Positions 14,301-29,684 of a stretch of DNA of 64,000 nt are shown one piece after another (positions within the stretch are counted from its first letter, which is position 1; the number at the start of each line of letters is the position of its first letter). The stretch covers positions 1 to 64,000 of the forward strand of contig MCFH01000042.1 in NCBI GenBank assembly GCA_002104945.1. The letters run 5' to 3'. The notes beneath the pieces are model-generated. The model did no database searches and had not been told where the DNA came from. It worked only from the letters and a program-made list of their open reading frames with translations. A program made the position numbers and the translations under genes. Source of the stretch: Piromyces finnis (lineage: Eukaryota > Neocallimastigomycota > Neocallimastigomycetes > Neocallimastigales > Neocallimastigaceae).

Positions 14301-17300
14301 TCAAAATTCTCCAAATATGATACCATCTCAAATGGCATCTAATGTTTCATTATCTTCATCTTCCATTACTAGTAATTCTATGAGTTATATGGAATCTCTT
14401 GAAAAAGAAACCCAATTGATGGACAATGAAATTAACGATTGGAGTTATCACATTCAACAGAGTAGTAATATTATTGAGAATCCAAGTATGACTTATTCAC
14501 CGATAAGTTATAATTGTTATGAACGTGATAATGTTTCTTCTCAGTATCTTTGTAATGAGGAATGCCAGAATATAAATTCAAATGATTATATATCAAGAAA
14601 TATGAATTCATCAATTGTAAGAAATTCTCGGGGATTAAATGCCAATGTATTAACAAATTCTGTTTATGGTTCTTTACCCATTGCAACAAATAATAATTAT
14701 CAGAATGAAACTGCAAATATTAAACAGGATATTAATGGACCTAAAACAAATAGAAGTTTTTTCTCAGACATTGCTCCTTCATTTTATGAGAATAATAGTA
14801 ATTCCTATGTATCAGATCCACTAATAGAAGAAAATAATGTTTCGAAGAATAATTTAGTAATGAATCATGAAAAACAAATACGCGTTGAAGAAAAAGTAAT
14901 GAATGAAATTAATCATAAACCAAATGAATTAAATACGAAATTTATAAGTCATTCACTTCCTTATGATTATAAGATAATGGAATTTGTGAAATCCTCTCCG
15001 TTAATAACAAGTCCTGGTGCTCGTTCATTTGATGATATAATGGAAGCACCAGCAGATGATTCAAATATAGAAAAAATCTTTCCCTATCCAATTGTTACTG
15101 ATATTAGTGAAATACAGACAAATGATAATTTAAAATCGACATCTCATAATGAAGTTACTTCTACTACTTCGTCAATTATTACAGATATATCAAAAGAATC
15201 AAGTAGTAATAAGCAAATAAAGTTAAACAAGATTATTGAAGAGTCAGCAAATAAAGATCAAATTAATAACATTTCTGAACTTCAATCATTTGAGGTTGTA
15301 AAGACGAAAGATAAAAAATTAGAAGATAATACTTCTATTATCCTTCCTAAAACACCTTCAATGGTTTATGAAGGTATGCTTTTGTCAACAAGCTTTTATT
15401 TCTATGTTTTTGTGATGTTTATTTATTTCATTTTTCATAATATTTCAAAAATTAATTTGTATCATTGAAAAATTACCTCATTTTCAATTTTTAATAATTA
15501 ATATAAATATTATTATTATTATATATTTAAATAACTGTAGTAATATTATCAACTGATATAGTAAATTAAATGACTAATTCATTTTATTTATTATTATTAT
15601 ATTTTATAGAACATTCATCAATGTTATCCGAGGATATTACAAATAATAAAATTTCGACAAACAATGGAAATAGTAATAAAATGATTAATTTCGATGGTAA
15701 TAAACCATCAAATACCATATCTTCAAAAACTGCAACTTCTCCTAACTCTAGTAATCCTAATGCAACTATTTATATGAACATAATACAACCGAAGGAAGAA
15801 AAACCTTCATCTATTCCACCACAAAAGCCGCAGAAATCAATTAAAAGAATAAAGGAGAATGAAATGAAAGGATCATTTAATTCCTCACAAAAATCAAATA
15901 ATAATTTATCTCCAAATGATATGTATATAGATGTAAATATTTACCCTACTAGAAAAACTAGTATTATGGGTTCATTAAACGTAAGAAATCAAATGAAAAT
16001 GTTGAGAATTAACCCAGAAAATATTCCATTGAGAAGAACTAATGAAAACATACCTTCACCTGTTTCCAGTCTTTCGTCATTTGATCTTGATAATAAACCT
16101 TTACAAAGGAAAAACTATGATAATAACAAAAACAATAGTATTAATGTCAACGACAACAACAATAATAATGATAATAATAAAAATAATAATGATAATAATA
16201 AAAATAATAATGATAATGATAACAACAACAACAAAAACAACAACAACAATAATAATAATTACATCAAAAACAACAACAATAACAATAATAATGTACCTAT
16301 TCAAAAACAACCTTTATTAAAGCCAAAAAGTAAACAAGTAAAAGATTATAAGAATTATCCTAGAAGAGAAAGTTTAAAGAAACAGCAAATCATTGTTATG
16401 GAAATAGATAAAGGATCATCATCTCCAACTGTAAATCAATTTAATGTTAATAATCCTCAATATCGGGATATATATAATATTGAAACAAATGAAGAATATA
16501 AAATGGAATCTATAATCAAAGAAAGCGGTCATTCAAAGAAAAAGAACCCATTATTCAAAATAATCGAGAAAAGCAACCAAGAAAAGGAAAAACCAATAAA
16601 GCCAAACATTGAAGAACTATTTTCAGAAATCCAACCTAGAAAATCATCCCTTAAAGATTCAATGAAATTAGATGAAGTAAAAAATAAAAAGAAAGAAAAA
16701 GAAAATGAAGAAAAACTAAGGAAATATTCGAAGGAATTGGAGAAAAAACAACAGAAAATAAAGGAAGCTCAAAAGAAGAAGATTAAAAAAGAGATAAAGC
16801 GTGAAAAAAAAGAAAAAAAGATTGAAGAGAAATTAGAAAAACAAGAAAAGAAATACCAAGAAAAATTTAATTCAAGTAAATTAAAAATTTCTTCTCCACA
16901 ACTAATATCAGTAGATGAATATGAAGCTATAGCATCTCCAAGCTCAATAAAGTCTAAAAAAGAAAAGTCGAAAAAGAGTCCATGGTATCAATTAGCTTTT
17001 TCCAAATTACCATCAAAAGCTATTAATTCAAGTAAAAAGAGTAACCTTTTTACTGAATTTAAAAAAGGTGATACAAATACAGAAATTTTAATTACTCGTA
17101 CACCTACATGCTCTTCTCACACTTCTATAAGAAGAAGAGTTGTAAACTCAAATCGTACTTCTGTTTGTACAAATGGTACTTCTAATACAATATCCACTCA
17201 AAATTCTGTTTCTTATGCTAATCAATTTGATAAGCTACCAGAAGTTCCAGCTATTTTAACTAAATGTATAGGTCTTATTGAACAAATTGGACTTGAGACT

Positions 17301-19507
17301 GAAGGTATTTATCGTATTTCCGGTAATTCCTCCAATGTTCAAAGTCTTTTGAAACTATTTCAACAACAGCCCGATTTAATCCAACTTCTTCCACCTGGTA
17401 ATGAACCACCTAAAGCATCATCTCGTAAAGCATTTAAATCATCTTCTAGTATACCACCTCCTTCTTCTAGTCTTTATAAGGATTCTAAATTTTTGTATGA
17501 TAATGATATTCATGTAGTTACTGGCTGTATTAAGTCGTGGTTAAGAAATGGTATACCACCGAAGAATGAGCCACTATGGCCATATAATATGTATGATGAT
17601 TTAATAAAGGCCTCTCAAATTAAAGATTACACAGCAAGAATGATTGCATTTCAGGATTTGGTTCATTCTCTTCCACCAAAGAATTTTACTACATTAAACT
17701 TCTTATTTGAACATTTATTTAAGGTATCTACTTTTTCTGAACAAAATAAAATGACTATAAGTAATCTGGCTATTATCTTTGGTCCTACTTTATTAAAATC
17801 ACCACCTGATTCCAAAGAAAATGAATTAATAATTATTACTAGAATGCCATTCCAATGTAAAGCTGTGGAAGTTTTGATTGAACAATATGAATGGCTTTTT
17901 GGTCCAATTGAATATGAAGAGGAAAGTATTGATGAAGAAGATCTTGGTATTGAATTAATAAATTCTTCTTTTCATAATATACAAAATCAACTTCAAGAAG
18001 AAATGAAGAATAATGAGGTTGTTATTTTAAAAAATACTTCTAATAATGATATTGATGTAGTTGTTAGTACTACAGATAAGTTAGGTATAGTAGTTCCAAT
18101 TGATAAGAGTAATGCAAAAGATGATAAAGAAGAATCAAATTCAACTAATTCTAATGAAAATAAAGTTCTTATTGAAAATGTGTTAGGTGAAGAACAATTA
18201 CAAGAGGCGGACAATTCAAAGTATAAAAATACAGAAGATGATTTATATGATAGTAACGAAAAAGAGGAAACAAATGAAAGTATCAATTATGAATTTACAC
18301 AAAGTCAAGAAAAAGAATATTCTTCATTTGAAAAAGAACATAATGAATCACATGAATCATATAATACTTATAAATCAAATGATCAAGATAATCATGAAAA
18401 CGAAATATTTAATTTAGGTAAAAATAAAGGAAATTGCCAATATACTGATAATGAAGTACAAGATTTTTCAAAAGGTATATCAATTGATTCTATTCAAAGA
18501 ATGAAAAAAGCTTCTGAGGAATTATTTGAACTTGTAAATGATGATGATAATTCAGATAAAGGTTTAAAAGGAAATAAAAAGAAAGATAAAGATAAGGGAA
18601 AAATTAAGATTAAAAATAGTTCTAGTAGTAATAGATTAAAACAATTATTAAGTAGACCAAATAAAACTAAAAAATCAGATTGTGATATTAACGGCCAAAA
18701 TTCTTTATCAAAACATTCTGATCTTAGGACATTAATTTCAAGTCCTATATCAGTTCGTCATGTAGGTGGTTCATCTCCATCAACTGATAAATTTATTTTA
18801 GATAATATAACTAGAAATGCAGATCCATTAAATTATAATAAAAGTGAAAAGGATATAAACATAGTAAATTTACCTCCAACTGTTAATGAACATTCCGTAA
18901 ATGAATCTTTACCAAGTAATCATGGTAATCTTTTTAAAATAATGAGTGAAAATAAACATAATATAATCAATGAAACTGGCGATAATGAAAATAACTTTTC
19001 TTCTGAAAAAACACCAACAAATTATGGTTTTAATGAAAAAAAGAAGGGAAAGGGTCTTTCACAAAAAGTGTCAAACTCATCTATGAAGATTTTCCAAGAG
19101 CAATTTTTAATGGATGGATTTGAAAATGATATTGAGTCTTCATTAAATGGTAATTATAAAACATTATTAATTGATATTTTTATTCTATAATTGTTGTTAA
19201 AACTAAATTAAATTTAATAAAATATTAATATATATTATTAAAATTTATTTTAATAGACTTTTTATCTAAAAAGTATGGTGAAGATGAATTAAATTCAATT
19301 ATTAATGATAAAGATGAAAAAAGTAAACTTAAAAAAAACTCAATTATTAGATTATCTACCCAAATGACAGCTAAATGGAATTTAGAACTTGAAAAACATT
19401 TGGAACAAATATATAAGGATAAAAAAAAGAGCAAATTGTATATTAATGATGATTTTGAAAATGTAGAAGAAAAACTTAAAAACATTACGACACTTCCAAG
19501 AAAGTAA
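10579..19507 (+). CDS. Large PH-like/RhoGAP domain protein
   Basis: Three exons: 10579-15373, 15610-19149 and 19257-19507, giving 8586 nt and 2861 residues. The first join makes a Glu codon from G plus AA, the second an Asp codon from G plus AC. A RhoGAP domain covers about residues 2140-2370: LPEVPAILTKCI, then EGIYRISG with the catalytic arginine at about 2167, then a Ser/Pro-rich insertion, then KSWLRNGIPP, LNFLFEHLFKV and NLAIIFGPTLL. RhoGAPs switch off Rho/Cdc42 GTPases, here probably at the cell cortex. Residues about 333-450 (WPVEKSGFVLRKM, WEWGLFFVELRGQYLFFYRL) look like the first strands of a PH domain, with a possible second part at about 1130-1195. Most of the rest is Asn/Ser/Lys-rich and probably disordered, including a triple repeat, a poly-Asn run and a Lys/Glu coiled coil near residues 1960-2030. 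Bem3-like proteins combine PH and RhoGAP domains, but I cannot assign orthology. Confidence 0.85.
13138..13416 (+). repeat. Three tandem 93-nt repeats (31 residues each) inside the RhoGAP gene
   Basis: Units are 13138-13230, 13231-13323 and 13324-13416, in frame. Each begins Glu-Lys-Ser-Gln-(Asp/Glu) and has an (Ile/Thr)-Ser-Asp-Ser-Phe-(Thr/Ala) core about 15 residues in, followed by an Ile-(Asn/Ser)-(Gln/His) stretch. Period is exactly 31 residues in all three with no gap. The core is the most constant part. Confidence 0.9.
16109..16302 (+). repeat. AAT/AAC/GAT triplet tract coding poly-Asn/Asp/Lys
   Basis: This is a near-continuous triplet repeat inside exon 2 of the RhoGAP gene. It codes asparagine runs broken by Asp and Lys. 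Codon use changes along it from AAT-rich to AAC-rich. It also leaves long but meaningless open frames in other frames and on the other strand. Confidence 0.9.
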
Positions 19508-20782
19508 AATAGTTAAGACATATATGTTTATATAAGCAATAACAATTAAAATCAGTTATAATGACAAACATAGATATAATCCTTTTATTTAAATAAAAAC
19601 TTCAACAACAACAACAAAAAAAAAAAAATAATAATAATAAAAGATTTTTTTTTTTTTAAGTTTTTTAATTATCAATCATTAATCTATTTATATTTTCCAT
19701 TTTAAATTCTTTTATAAAATTATTGCAATTAAATTGAAATATTTTTGTTTTAGGTAATAATATTGAATTTACTTAAAAAAACAGAATTATAATAGCAACA
19801 ATAACAAATGGATATATATTGTTTAATAGTAATAATTACATTTATTTTTAAAATATTGATTAAAATGGATATATTATTCTTTTCAAAAATATTAAAACAA
19901 TAATCAAAATTAATATTATTTATACTATATATAACTTAAAAATTATCCTAATTGTACAAATAATTCATGACAAACATTGAAAAATAATTTAATATTTTCC
20001 TATAAATGGTAAAAAAAAAAAAAAAAAAAAAAAAATTTAATAATATATTGTTATTAATTTAATACTAAAAATAAAAATAAAAAAAAAAAAAATATATATA
20101 TATATAAATATACAAATAACTGATATTTTTATTAAAAATAAAAAGTCTGTAATTTTATAAAGTTGAATTTAAATATTATAATATATATATATATAAATAA
20201 ATAAAATAAAAATTTTTAAAAATAATAAAACAGAGATAAAACTTTTTTTATAAAAAATTAACATAATATTTCCCTGTTTATCTTTAAATTATTTATAACC
20301 TTTAATTGCAAACCAAAATTATTTTATCAAAACATACTTTATTCATAAAAAAAAAAAAAAAAAAAAAAAAATCTTTTTTAAATTATTTTAATTTTATTAT
20401 CAAAGGGTATCAGGGTAATAAGTTAGAACTCTGTATAATAATGAAAAAATCTATTAATATAATGCTTTTCAACTATTATTATACTACTTTAAAGGTAAAT
20501 CATTATATAAATTGATATGATAAAGAATTGAACACGTTTATATGAAGATATATTTGAAATTTATTTAAAATAATTAAAAAGTAATAATAATAATTATGAT
20601 ATTTGATTATATATTTCATTATAAATTATAATATTTAATATTAATATATTTATGTATTATGTATTAGATAATAATCTTTTGTTTTAGAATAAATAATTGC
20701 ATGCCTTCAACGAAAAACTGTTATTTAAAAGTTAAAGATAGTTTTTCTACTCATGTTTTAAAATTTATTCATATTCAATAGT
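19508..20782. other. Convergent intergenic region with long A runs
   Basis: This 1.3 kb separates the 3' ends of the RhoGAP gene (plus) and the DUS2 gene (minus). It holds two runs of 25 A (20011-20035 and 20347-20371) and an AT dinucleotide stretch near 20094-20104. It presumably carries both polyadenylation regions. No gene was seen; the 69-codon frame at 20306-20515 is built around the second A run. Confidence 0.6.
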
Positions 20783-23020
<2,238 letters not shown>

Positions 23021-23583
23021 TGCTTATAATTATATATATGTAATGTAAATTAGATTTTAAATTTGAAAATGTATTTAAATTTTAAAAGTCTATTTTTTTT
23101 CAAGAATGATTTTATTTTATATATATACTTTAACATGATTGGTTATAAATTAAAGATTTCAATATAATTGTTAAAAAATATCTCACTATTTAAAAAAAAA
23201 AATAAAAAGTAAAAATTGTGTAACACTAAAATGTTATAAACTTTAAAATTATTAATTTTTAAGTTTTTTTTATTTAAATGATTATTATATAAAATATTAT
23301 ATAAATGTAGATAGAATTAAATTTTTTTTTCTCCTTATTTTGTTAATAAGGGTTATAAATTAATGTATAAATGAATTATACATATTTTTTTTTATTATTT
23401 AAATATTTATTTTTATTTAAATGATATGAGGATATTGTGGATTTAACTTTTGTATTATTGATTATTGAAGTTGATGGATACTTTTAAACCGATTTACTAT
23501 TTTCATTGCATCCTTTATTATATAATTTTTAAAATAGTAATTAATAAATAAAAATATTATATATTAGTTAAATGTTTTATTTT
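23021..23583. other. Intergenic region between two minus-strand genes
   Basis: This 563 nt lies between the ATAD2-like stop and the DUS2 start. It must hold the ATAD2-like 3' UTR and the DUS2 promoter. It is A/T-rich and nothing specific was recognised. Confidence 0.6.
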
Positions 23584-26500
23584 TCAAATGAAACTATAAA
23601 TTTGATTATTTACTTTTATTATTAAATCTCTATTCCATTCATTCTTTTTCATTGTAACCAAATGGGTTAATTCCGAGGATAAATATTGAATCATTTCAAT
23701 ACTCAGATTGCTAGATATGTTATATATACGATTTTCAAGATCTTGCAATTTCTCAATATCTAATTCAAATATTGGCTTCACAATTTTATCTAATTATAAA
23801 AAGAAGGAATTTAAAATAAATAAAATTTAAATATATATAAATACATATATTTTATTTATAATAATTTTGTAATGAAAAAAATTTTTGTTATATAAATTAC
23901 CTTCGAGCACTTCTTTTTCAAAACAAGACCTATTATTTTCATCATTTATGTGTTGTAACTGGAATAATTTAGGGCTATTAGCATTTTTTATAGTTTCAAT
24001 ATTGTTTATATTTTCAGTTCTATCATCCATATCCGTCTCAAATGAATCATCATTGCTATCAATAATAATAGGATCCACCTTTCCCTTTTCTAAAGTAGTA
24101 TTTCCATAATTATTGTCGTTTATGTTATCAACTGCTGATGATATCTCAGATATTACTACCTCATCTTTATTATTTTTATTTAAATCTTTATTATTATCAC
24201 TTGATAGATTTTGTAAATTCTTTCTTGTATTTTCTGAATCTTCATTTTTGTAGTTCTCTTTTAAATTGTCAATTTCACCTTCATTTGTATTTTCATCACT
24301 ATTATAATTTGTACTTTCATTTATGCTTTCATTACTACTTTCATTTTCTGTTTTATCATTTTTGATATCTTCATTGGTTGATTTATTCAAATCGTTTGCA
24401 CTGTTATTTTTATTATCATTATCATTTTTGACATTATCATTATCATTGTCATCGTCCTTATTATTATTATTATTATTATGTTTATTCCTTCTTAAATCCT
24501 TTAAATTTTCAAATGAAACTATATCAAGATCTGGCTTTTGACCTAACAATCTTCTACTTTGTCTTGTCCCAGGTGCACCATTATGGAATTGATACTTATT
24601 AACTACTTATTAAGATATTTTAATAATATTAATAATATTAGTTAGAATATATTTGATTACTTTATTAATTATAATATTTAATAATAAAATAATTATAATA
24701 CCTTCAGTAATTGTGTCATAATTATGTTTATTATTAGTATGATTACGATTGTTAGCATTATTGCTATTATTATTGCTATTATTTTCATTATTTTTATTAT
24801 TTTTCTTATTTTGGATTTCTTCTAATTTCCTATGACGGATTACTTGATTACATTCCCATACCAATTCTGGATTTAAAAAATGCATCATTACTTTAACATT
24901 ATCTTTTAGAATTTTTGCTTTTCTTATAATATTGTTTGGATCATAATTTTGATTATAAGTCATTGCATTATTAACAATAAGTTCAATATCTTCGTACCAT
25001 TCTTTTGGAGTATTATATTCTCTATTATCAATTTTTTCATCAATTTTTGAAAAATCCATTGGTTGCTCAATACATTCTAAATAATCTTCTGCTTCAGAAA
25101 GATCAACTGGATAGCAAAATACTTTCAATTCTTTATCTTTTCTTAGTTCTTTTGTCATTGTACGAAGTTCTCTTCTTAATTCTGCTAATACATATTCATC
25201 ATGTTCATGTATTTTATCTAATTCATCTTTTGTAAATTCACGTGGAGGTGGAGGTGGAGCCTTTGGTAAAACCTTATTTTCTTTTTTAATAAATATTTCG
25301 GTTTTTGGTGATTTTAATCCTATTATTTTATTTGTAATTTTGCTTTTAATGGGTATATATTTAACTTTCGGTTTTTCTTTAATTTCATCAATGATATTTT
25401 TAAAGAAGTCTTTTATTTCATTCTACATTAATTTATATTTTAAATTTAAAAAAAATGAAATTTTGTTATTTAATATTTATTTTTTTATTTATAAGTTATT
25501 ACTAATATAAATTACCATGCTTGGTTTTGTAATTTCATATACTCTTTTTATTCCTAAGTTATAAAGATCCATATTGGGTATTAAATTAAATAGTTTTAGA
25601 ATTTCAGGTATATCTTTTGCTCTTTGATTACAGGTTGCTAAAAAGAAAACTGGGTATTTTGATTCAAAATCTTCTAGATTCATTAAAAATATATTTTTAA
25701 TAAGATCTGAAACAGAATTCCACCAAATATCAATATTTGGTATATATATTGCAACAGGGGAATGTCTACTAAGTTCTTGAAATGATGAAATAATAGTTGA
25801 TTCAATCGTCTAATGTTTCATAAAATAATTATTTTAGTAATTATGAAAAATATTAATATTGCAGTATAAATATATTTACCTGATATGATTCTTTTAATAG
25901 TGTATTTAAATCAAATGATTTAATAAAAAATCCCCAATTTTCTAATTTATTTACAATGGCTGGCCCGATAAAATTTGTTTGTCCCATTCCTTTTTCACCA
26001 CAGATTAACAATCTTAATCGGTATATTTGGTAGCTTTTTAACTCAATATTAGTTAATGAATCCCATGACAATAATCTTGAATCAAAATTTTCTTGAGTAA
26101 TATTAATAAAAATATATTAATGTATTGATATATTAATAAATAATATTAATTTTATATAAATTGTATTTACCATATGAAGAAATACTATCCTCTAAAGATT
26201 TAAAATCATCTTCTTCATTTATTTCCCAATCATGTTTTCTTTCTTTTGTGACAATTGGGATTATATTATCTAATATACTAATAATATTTGTATAATTTGA
26301 ACGGAATAACGGCATTAAATCATTTGGTATTTCTCTTGAATATCCAGTTGATGATCTAAATGTTGAAGGTTTAATTGCTATTTATGTATTCATTAATATA
26401 CATAATTAATTGGATTTTTAAAATAATGCATTTATATTATAATAAACTTACACTTTAGTGCACTTAAAAAATCTGAAACATTAACAACAATATCATCTGT

Positions 26501-26890
26501 GTTTATTAAAAGCTTTTCCCTACTATCATATATTTGAGGATATGTTTTTTTCATTGCATGAATAGCAGCTTCAGTACATAAAGCTTTTACATCTGCACCA
26601 CAATAGCCTTTGGTAATGCTTGCTAATTGATCTATTACTTTTGGTTCAAGTGGTGGACTCCAACTTTTTGTATTTATTTCAATAATTTTTTTTCTAGCTT
26701 CAATATTAGGAAGAGGAAAATAAAACTCTCTATCAAATCTACCAGGTCTTCTTAAAGCCGGATCTATAGAATCAATTCTGTTAGTAGCACCTATTACAAC
26801 CACTTGACCTTTACATATATATATGTATATATACATATACATTATTATTATTATTATTATTTAAAAATACAAATATTAAATTATTTAAAA

Positions 26891-26932
<42 letters not shown>

Positions 26933-29684
26933 AATAAATTAAAAATACCTCTCTTATCAAGACCATCCATTAACGATAATAATGTAGTAACAATAGAACT
27001 ATGAATTTGGTCTTGTTTACTTGATCTTACAGGTGCTAAACCTATTTTTATATTAATTAATAAATTTAGATATAATTAATAAATTAACATAAATATACAA
27101 AGTATTAAATAATAATTTAATTTTACCATCAATTTCATCAAAAAAGATAATACTTGGTTGCCATATTTTTGCTTCCTCGAATAATAATTTTAATTGCCTC
27201 TCTGATTCTCCTACCCACTTAGTTAAACAATCTGCACCTTTTCTCATAAAAAAAGCTACTTTTTGATTTTGGGTTGAACAGCTTGAAGCTAATGCACGAG
27301 CTTTAATTATAAGAAGATGTTAAGAATAATAATTTATTATATTATTAATTTTTAATTTTTAAAATACTAATAGTCAATAATGTTTTATATAAATTATTAA
27401 ATCAAAATACCTAGTAGGGTTTTTCCTGTACCAGGTGGCCCATGAAATAAAACTCCACGAGGTGGTGTAATTGAAAATTTTGAATATACTTCTGGGTATA
27501 ATAATGGAAGAATGACCATTTCTTTTAAGGATTGTATATCTATTTATTAATTAGATATTTAACTGTTAATATATATTTTCAATATTATTTTTATTTTATT
27601 TGAATATTATACTAACGTTCATTGAGTCCACCAATCATGTTAAAATCTACTGGTTTTACGTCTACTTGATCTGTATCAGCAATATCTATTATTATTAAAT
27701 ATATATAGATATTTGTAAATAATAATTAAGAAAATAAATAAAGTAATAAATAAATTAATGAAAAAAAAAATTTTTTTTTAAGTATATAATAAATGTAAAG
27801 AATTAAAAATATTAATATTTAATTTACTTTGACCATCATGTGTAAGCATATTCTTTAATATTTCATTATCATTTGGATTTGATGATAAATTCAACTGTTG
27901 TAAAACTTTTTGCTCAGCTAATAATAATTCTTTAATATTCATAGGAACAATAGATCTTCCATTATCATCATCATCCCCTCTTAAACCATTTCCTCCTAAT
28001 CCTATTCTTCTAGGCGCTCTACCAACAAATAAATTCTTTCTTTCGTCTTCACTATCCTATTAATATTTTTTTAAATAATGTTAATATAATAATAAATATG
28101 AAATGTAATCTTCATTAAATTCAATTTTTTTTTTAATTTATTTTTAAAATTAAATTTTATTTACTGATTTATCACGATAACTATATGAACGCTTTTTTCT
28201 GTATGAATATGAGCTTGAAGAAGATCTATTAATAAATAATCTATGTCTTTGATTTCTCGAACTTTTTTCTATATGTTTATGAGCATTTTCTATTAAACTT
28301 GGTAAGGAATAATTTATGGTTTGATCACTTCTTCTTAAATTATAATTGCCAACTTTTCTTGATTCCAGCATTTCATCTTTCTGATGATCTACCAAATTCT
28401 TTAATTCTAAAGACGGTTTTCTTAAATACATTTTTGATGGTACTTTATTACAAATTAGATTTTTTTATTTATTAAAAAAATTTTTGAATTTATTTTAGTT
28501 CAAGTAATATTATATATAATATATATTTATTATGCTTATTATATATATACCTTCTTTTTCTTCTTCATCATTATCTGCACTATGTAATTTGGTATACCTC
28601 ATAGAATAGCGTGTTTGGTGACGAGTAGCATATCTTGTTGCATATCTTGTTTTATAACGATATTCTTCTTTTTCATTACTATTATCATTTTGATCTTCAT
28701 AATCTTCAAACACTTTCGGCTTAATTGTATTACTGTGTGATCTATTTCTTAAGTTATAATGATTATTCTGATTTTCTTCATCTTGTTCCTGATCTTCTAA
28801 AATTATTTTTTTTCGTCGAGGACGACCTCGTCTATGAATATCTAATAATTTACATAAATTATTTTTGAATAATTTTATATAAATATAATAAATAAGTTTT
28901 TGAATAGAGAAATACATTATTAAAAGCTAATTAAAATATTATTATATTATATATAATTACCAAAACTGTTTTCTAAGTCATCTTCTATAATTTTTGATTT
29001 TAAATCTTTATTATTTGGTAGTTGATTATCATTTCTCGCTTCTGATTGATTTTTATTATCATTTACATCTTCACTATAACCATTTTCATTATTATACTCA
29101 TTATCATTATTATTTTTTCTTTTCATATATTCATTATAATCGCCTTCATTTGAAGATTTAATATAACTTGATATTGGTTTCACTATTTCTTTATAATGTG
29201 AAAAGGTATTATATCTTGTATTATGATGATTTAATTTTGTTGAATTCGATAAACTTATATTACTACTTTTAGCTTCATTAATATTGTTATTTTGATTATT
29301 TTTATTAATATTGTTTTCAACATCTTCAATTACACTTTCATTTACTGTATCATTATCATCTTCAGTTTCTCGAACATTTTCATTATCATTTAAATTATTA
29401 TCTTGAATATTATCATTATTATTGCAATTATTATAATTATTTGTATCTCTTTCTAATTTAATAAATATTGATGAATCTTTTTCATTATAGATTTTTCTCC
29501 TTTTTCTACTTTTTGAGAGATTTGAATTAAGATTAATTCTCCTTGAATATATTCTATTATCATCTGAACTTTCTGAATCATAGTTTAATTCTGAATAATC
29601 TTCTGCATAATTTATTTGTCTATGTGAAGTTCTTAATCTCGTTGAATATCTATTTGTATTTTCTTGTTTTATATCATCATTCAT
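23584..29684 (-). CDS. ATAD2: ATAD2/Yta7-type AAA+ ATPase with bromodomain
   Basis: Fifteen exons, 5' to 3': 28961-29684, 28551-28841, 28165-28442, 27828-28056, 27617-27685, 27411-27539, 27127-27300, 26949-27041, 26452-26808, 26171-26377, 25880-26091, 25516-25809, 24702-25422, 23901-24602 and 23584-23789. They total 4686 nt and 1561 residues. Order: acidic/Arg-Tyr-rich N-terminus with an AT-hook (RRGRPRRKK); [18 protein letters not shown] entering the first AAA domain; Walker A GPPGTGKT (about 564-571); Walker B FFDEID (Asp628-Glu629); arginine-rich [14 protein letters not shown]; a second, degenerate AAA with GEKGMGQT (882-889), where Gln replaces the P-loop Lys as in ATAD2; then a bromodomain with the acetyl-lysine-binding Asn at about 1176 (MTYNQNYDP). 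Members act in the nucleus as histone H3/H4 segregases at chromatin. After the bromodomain comes an Asn/Asp/Glu-rich insert and a short helical C-terminus. Confidence 0.95.
26894..26930. repeat. 37-nt uninterrupted A run in an intron
   Basis: The run lies in the 26809-26948 intron of the ATAD2-like gene. On the coding strand it reads as poly-T starting about 18 nt after the donor. It is the longest homopolymer in the window. Confidence 0.95.
28591..28665 (-). repeat. Tandem (Thr-Arg-Tyr-x) tetrapeptide repeat in the ATAD2-like protein
   Basis: Exon 2 of the ATAD2-like gene codes a run of tetrapeptides of the form Thr/Ser-Arg/Met-Tyr/His-x, such as [16 protein letters not shown], followed by SMRYTK. 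The DNA shows a 12-nt imperfect period. It lies between an AT-hook and an acidic patch. Confidence 0.8.

Noticed and set aside
16042-16320. Open frames overlapping the Asn-rich tract on both strands
   Set aside because: They are by-products of the AAT/AAC triplet repeat read in other frames.
15570-19190. A separate second gene coding the RhoGAP domain
   Set aside because: The 15374-15609 intron joins it in phase to the upstream long frame, making a Glu codon. A separate gene would need a promoter in about 100 nt. Kept only as a possible alternative product in the findings.
20306-20515. 69-codon plus-strand frame
   Set aside because: Its Lys block is a 25-nt A run and the rest has no coding character.
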